Assembly: GCA_035328465.1 (NCBI GenBank)
Contig: DAOLIQ010000070.1
Span: forward strand, 1-17,320
Direction of reading: 5' to 3'
Source of the DNA: JADJEI01 sp035328465
GTDB lineage: Bacteria; Bacteroidota; Ignavibacteria; Ignavibacteriales; Ignavibacteriaceae
DNA: 17,320 bases
Shown: piece after piece, positions 15,309 through 17,320 of the stretch
Layout of the letters: each line of letters begins with the position of its first letter
How positions within the stretch are numbered: the stretch's first letter is position 1
Notes under the pieces: model-generated
The model's database searches: none
What the model was told of the DNA's origin: nothing
The model's input: the letters and a program-made list of their open reading frames with translations, nothing else
Position numbers and translations under genes: made by a program

Positions 15309-16655
15309 ATGGATAAACTAAATTCATTCAAAGCATACGATATACGCGGTAAAATACCTTCAGAACTTAATGCCGAGCTTGCCTACAAGATCGGCCGAAC
15401 TTTTTGCAATTATCTCAAAGCAAAAAAAATAGTAGTTGGACACGACGTAAGAATTTCCTCTCCGCAATTAAGTGATGCATTAATTTTTGGACTTACCGAT
15501 GCCGGTGCGGATGTTATTGACATAGGCTTATGTGGCACAGAAATGATTTATTTCTCAACTCCACACTTTGATGCTGATGGCGGAATAATGATTACAGCAA
15601 GCCATAATCCTCCGGAGTATAATGGAATGAAGTTCGTAAGCAAAGGTTCAGTTCCGGTTGGTTATGATTCAGGCTTAAGCGAAATTGAACAAATGATCTT
15701 GAACAATACTCTGGGAGAGAAAGCTGGCCAAAGGGGAACTGTTACTCAATTAAATGTTATGAACGAATTTATAAATAACCTTTCCAAATTTTACGATCCA
15801 AAGAAAATCAGTCCTTTCAAAGTTGTTGTTAATGCTGGTAATGGCTGCGTAGGACCAGCTCTTGATGCAATAGAGAATAAACTCCCTATCGAGATGATTA
15901 AAGTTTTTCATAATCCCGATTCAAGCTTCCCGAATGGAGTTCCAAATCCATTGCTTGAAGAAAATAGGAAACCAACTATTGATGCATTGCTGAAGTACGA
16001 GGCTCATCTTGCAGTTGCGTGGGACGGTGATTATGACCGCTGTTTTTTCTTCGATGAAACCGGAAATTTTGTTGAAGGTTATTACATCGTTGGACTACTG
16101 GCAAAATCAATTCTTAAAAACAATCCCGGCGGAAAGATCGTTCATGATCCTCGTTTAATATGGAATACAGTTGAATTAGTAAATAACAATGGCGGTGTAC
16201 CGGTTATTTCTAAAAGCGGGCATGCATTTATTAAACAAAAAATGCGGGAAGTAAATGCAGTATACGGCGGTGAAATGTCAGCTCATCACTACTTTAGAGA
16301 CAACGCTTATTCCGATAGTGGAATGATCCCCTTCCTTCTTGTGATTCAACTTATGAGCGAAGAAAATAAAACTTTATCTCAATTAGTCAGAGAAATGATA
16401 GAGGCTTATCCCTGTTCGGGCGAAATAAATTCAACGGTTCTAAATCCATTGGAAAAAATTGCAGAGATCGAAAGCAAATTTCCAGGAGGAAAACGTGAAT
16501 ATCTTGACGGACTAAGTGTTGAATATTCTGATTGGCGTTTCAATGTACGAATGTCGAACACTGAACCAATTTTAAGATTGAATGTTGAGAGCCGAGGAAA
16601 TATTGATTTGATGAAAATAAAAACTGAAGAACTTTTGAGTATTATTCGCTCTTAA
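15309..16655 (+). CDS. Phosphomannomutase/phosphoglucomutase
   Basis: A 448-residue cytoplasmic alpha-D-phosphohexomutase that interconverts hexose 1- and 6-phosphates, feeding GDP-mannose or UDP-glucose for surface glycans. All four signatures are present in order: phosphoserine loop ITASHNPPEYNGMK (S98), metal-binding loop AWDGDYDRC (D239, D241, D243), sugar-binding loop GEMSAHHYF (321-329), and phosphate-binding loop RMSNTEPILR (414-423). The GEMSAHHYF form is usual in bacterial PMM/PGM enzymes of ManB/AlgC type. I chose the ATG at 15309 because GGAG lies five bases upstream and MDKLNSFKAYDIRG is the normal N-terminus. The frame extends to a TTG at 15186, but those 41 residues match nothing in the family. 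A terminator follows the stop. Confidence 0.95.
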   Translation: MDKLNSFKAYDIRGKIPSELNAELAYKIGRTFCNYLKAKKIVVGHDVRISSPQLSDALIFGLTDAGADVIDIGLCGTEMIYFSTPHFDADGGIMITASHNPPEYNGMKFVSKGSVPVGYDSGLSEIEQMILNNTLGEKAGQRGTVTQLNVMNEFINNLSKFYDPKKISPFKVVVNAGNGCVGPALDAIENKLPIEMIKVFHNPDSSFPNGVPNPLLEENRKPTIDALLKYEAHLAVAWDGDYDRCFFFDETGNFVEGYYIVGLLAKSILKNNPGGKIVHDPRLIWNTVELVNNNGGVPVISKSGHAFIKQKMREVNAVYGGEMSAHHYFRDNAYSDSGMIPFLLVIQLMSEENKTLSQLVREMIEAYPCSGEINSTVLNPLEKIAEIESKFPGGKREYLDGLSVEYSDWRFNVRMSNTEPILRLNVESRGNIDLMKIKTEELLSIIRS

Positions 16656-16676
16656 TTAGTCAACTAATAGTGTTTA

Positions 16677-16722
16677 TGCCTTGAGGGTTTTGGTTGCAAT
16701 CTTCAAGGCAGATTTATTTTTT
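16677..16722 (+). terminator. Intrinsic terminator of the phosphohexomutase gene
   Basis: TGCCTTGA (16677-16684) pairs with TCAAGGCA (16703-16710). The stem can extend inward by G-U, G-C and G-U pairs, and a T-rich tract with a run of six T follows (to about 16722). It starts 21 bases after the mutase stop. Its T-tract overlaps the last codons of the convergent DUF2911 gene. Confidence 0.7.
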
Positions 16723-17265
16723 ACTGCCTTCCACTTTGAAAATTATTTTCATCTTTTCCCAAACTAATGAAATCAAAGCACTTGTTTCAGAAGTTTTATA
16801 AAATGAATAAGTCAGCCATTCCTGAAAATCAATAGTTTGAGGCTTAACTTTAAATCGAATCGCATCCTGTGATTCATTGTATTCGAATGCACCCCATTGA
16901 TCAGAAACTTTATTAAAGATTACAGTCCATTCATTTTTATTTGGGATTACAAAGAAGCTGTAACTTCCCGCTGCAAGTTTTTTACCTTCAATTAGAACAT
17001 CCGTGCTAAAAGTTATTTTTGTCGCTTCATCCGCACCAGCACGCCAGACTTTACCATAAGGCACCAATTCGCCCCAAATAGTTCTGCCTTTTACTCCGGG
17101 GCGGCTGTATGAAATAGAAATGTCTGTAAGTCCGACGGTTTGGCTTACACCCGCCTTGGGGCTAACTCTGATTTTTTTATCCTGAGCATAATTTCCGTCA
17201 GCAAAAAGTAAAGTTAGTAAAAGGGTCAATGCTGTAAACGATTCTGCCGAAAAATTTCTGATCAT
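16714..17265 (-). CDS. DUF2911 domain-containing exported protein
   Basis: A 183-residue protein with an N-terminal signal peptide (hydrophobic core TALTLLLTLLFA, cleavage probably after NYAQ near residue 28). The remainder matches DUF2911: ISISYSRPGVKGRTIWGELV, then PYGKVWRAGADEATKITFS, then GSYSFFVIPNKNEWTVIFN, which is the usual order of conserved blocks. The family is frequent in Bacteroidota and related phyla and is predicted to be periplasmic; its function is unknown. The ATG at 17263-17265 is preceded by GAGAG. Its stop lies inside the T-tract of the mutase terminator. Only 55 bases upstream are visible, so its promoter and any partner genes are outside the window. Confidence 0.92.
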   Translation of the reverse strand: MIRNFSAESFTALTLLLTLLFADGNYAQDKKIRVSPKAGVSQTVGLTDISISYSRPGVKGRTIWGELVPYGKVWRAGADEATKITFSTDVLIEGKKLAAGSYSFFVIPNKNEWTVIFNKVSDQWGAFEYNESQDAIRFKVKPQTIDFQEWLTYSFYKTSETSALISLVWEKMKIIFKVEGSKK

Positions 17266-17320
17266 AGTACTCTCGAAATATTTTCTTATTACGACATCCC
17301 AACCTTCAGGAGAAGCCTTG

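Overview
This AT-rich window is densely packed with protein genes and contains no rRNA, tRNA, CRISPR array, phage or insertion sequence that I can see. Several gene families point to the Bacteroidota/Chlorobiota/Ignavibacteria branch: a GldC homologue, an S46 dipeptidyl-peptidase, a DUF2911 protein, a LiaF-like/LytS/LytTR cluster, and a secreted lipoprotein with a short lipobox. An Ignavibacteria-like chromosome is my best guess, but this is inferred from gene content only.

Layout. (1) 2-2401, + strand: the C-terminal part of a LiaF-like membrane protein, then a LytS-type histidine kinase and a LytTR response regulator, which look like one envelope-sensing unit. (2) 2424-4755, - strand: a cytidylate-kinase-like protein and a class V PLP enzyme resembling cysteine desulfurases. 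(3) 4886-7408, + strand: a BadF/BcrA-type N-acetylhexosamine kinase overlapping an AmpG-like permease by ATGA, followed by a YciI-like protein; the first two suggest amino-sugar or muropeptide recycling. (4) 7409-7674: no convincing gene, but a degenerate repeat with a period of about 10 bases and an inverted copy. (5) 7675-8229, - strand: a small secreted, probably outer-membrane protein. (6) 8289-9438, + strand: a cytoplasmic SNase-like nuclease, GldC and a small three-helix membrane protein. (7) 9454-10434, - strand: an SGNH-hydrolase-like lipoprotein. (8) 10682-12407, + strand: a NAD(P)-binding SDR-like protein, then a VOC protein and a DinB-fold protein that overlap by ATGA. (9) 12523-15128, - strand: a DPP7-like S46 peptidase and, upstream of it, a two-ribbon zinc protein. 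(10) 15309-16655, + strand: a phosphomannomutase/phosphoglucomutase. (11) 16714-17265, - strand: a DUF2911 periplasmic protein.

The most unusual observation is the zinc-ribbon gene. The reading frame and cysteine spacing require a start near 15128, where a well-placed AAGGAG sits in front of an ATC codon and no ATG, GTG or TTG is available. Other points are the tandem/inverted 10-base repeat at 7570-7643, a cluster of inverted and direct repeats upstream of the SDR gene, and the kinase-permease coupling. I do not see an obviously new multi-gene defence or mobile system; most of the window is ordinary housekeeping and envelope biology.
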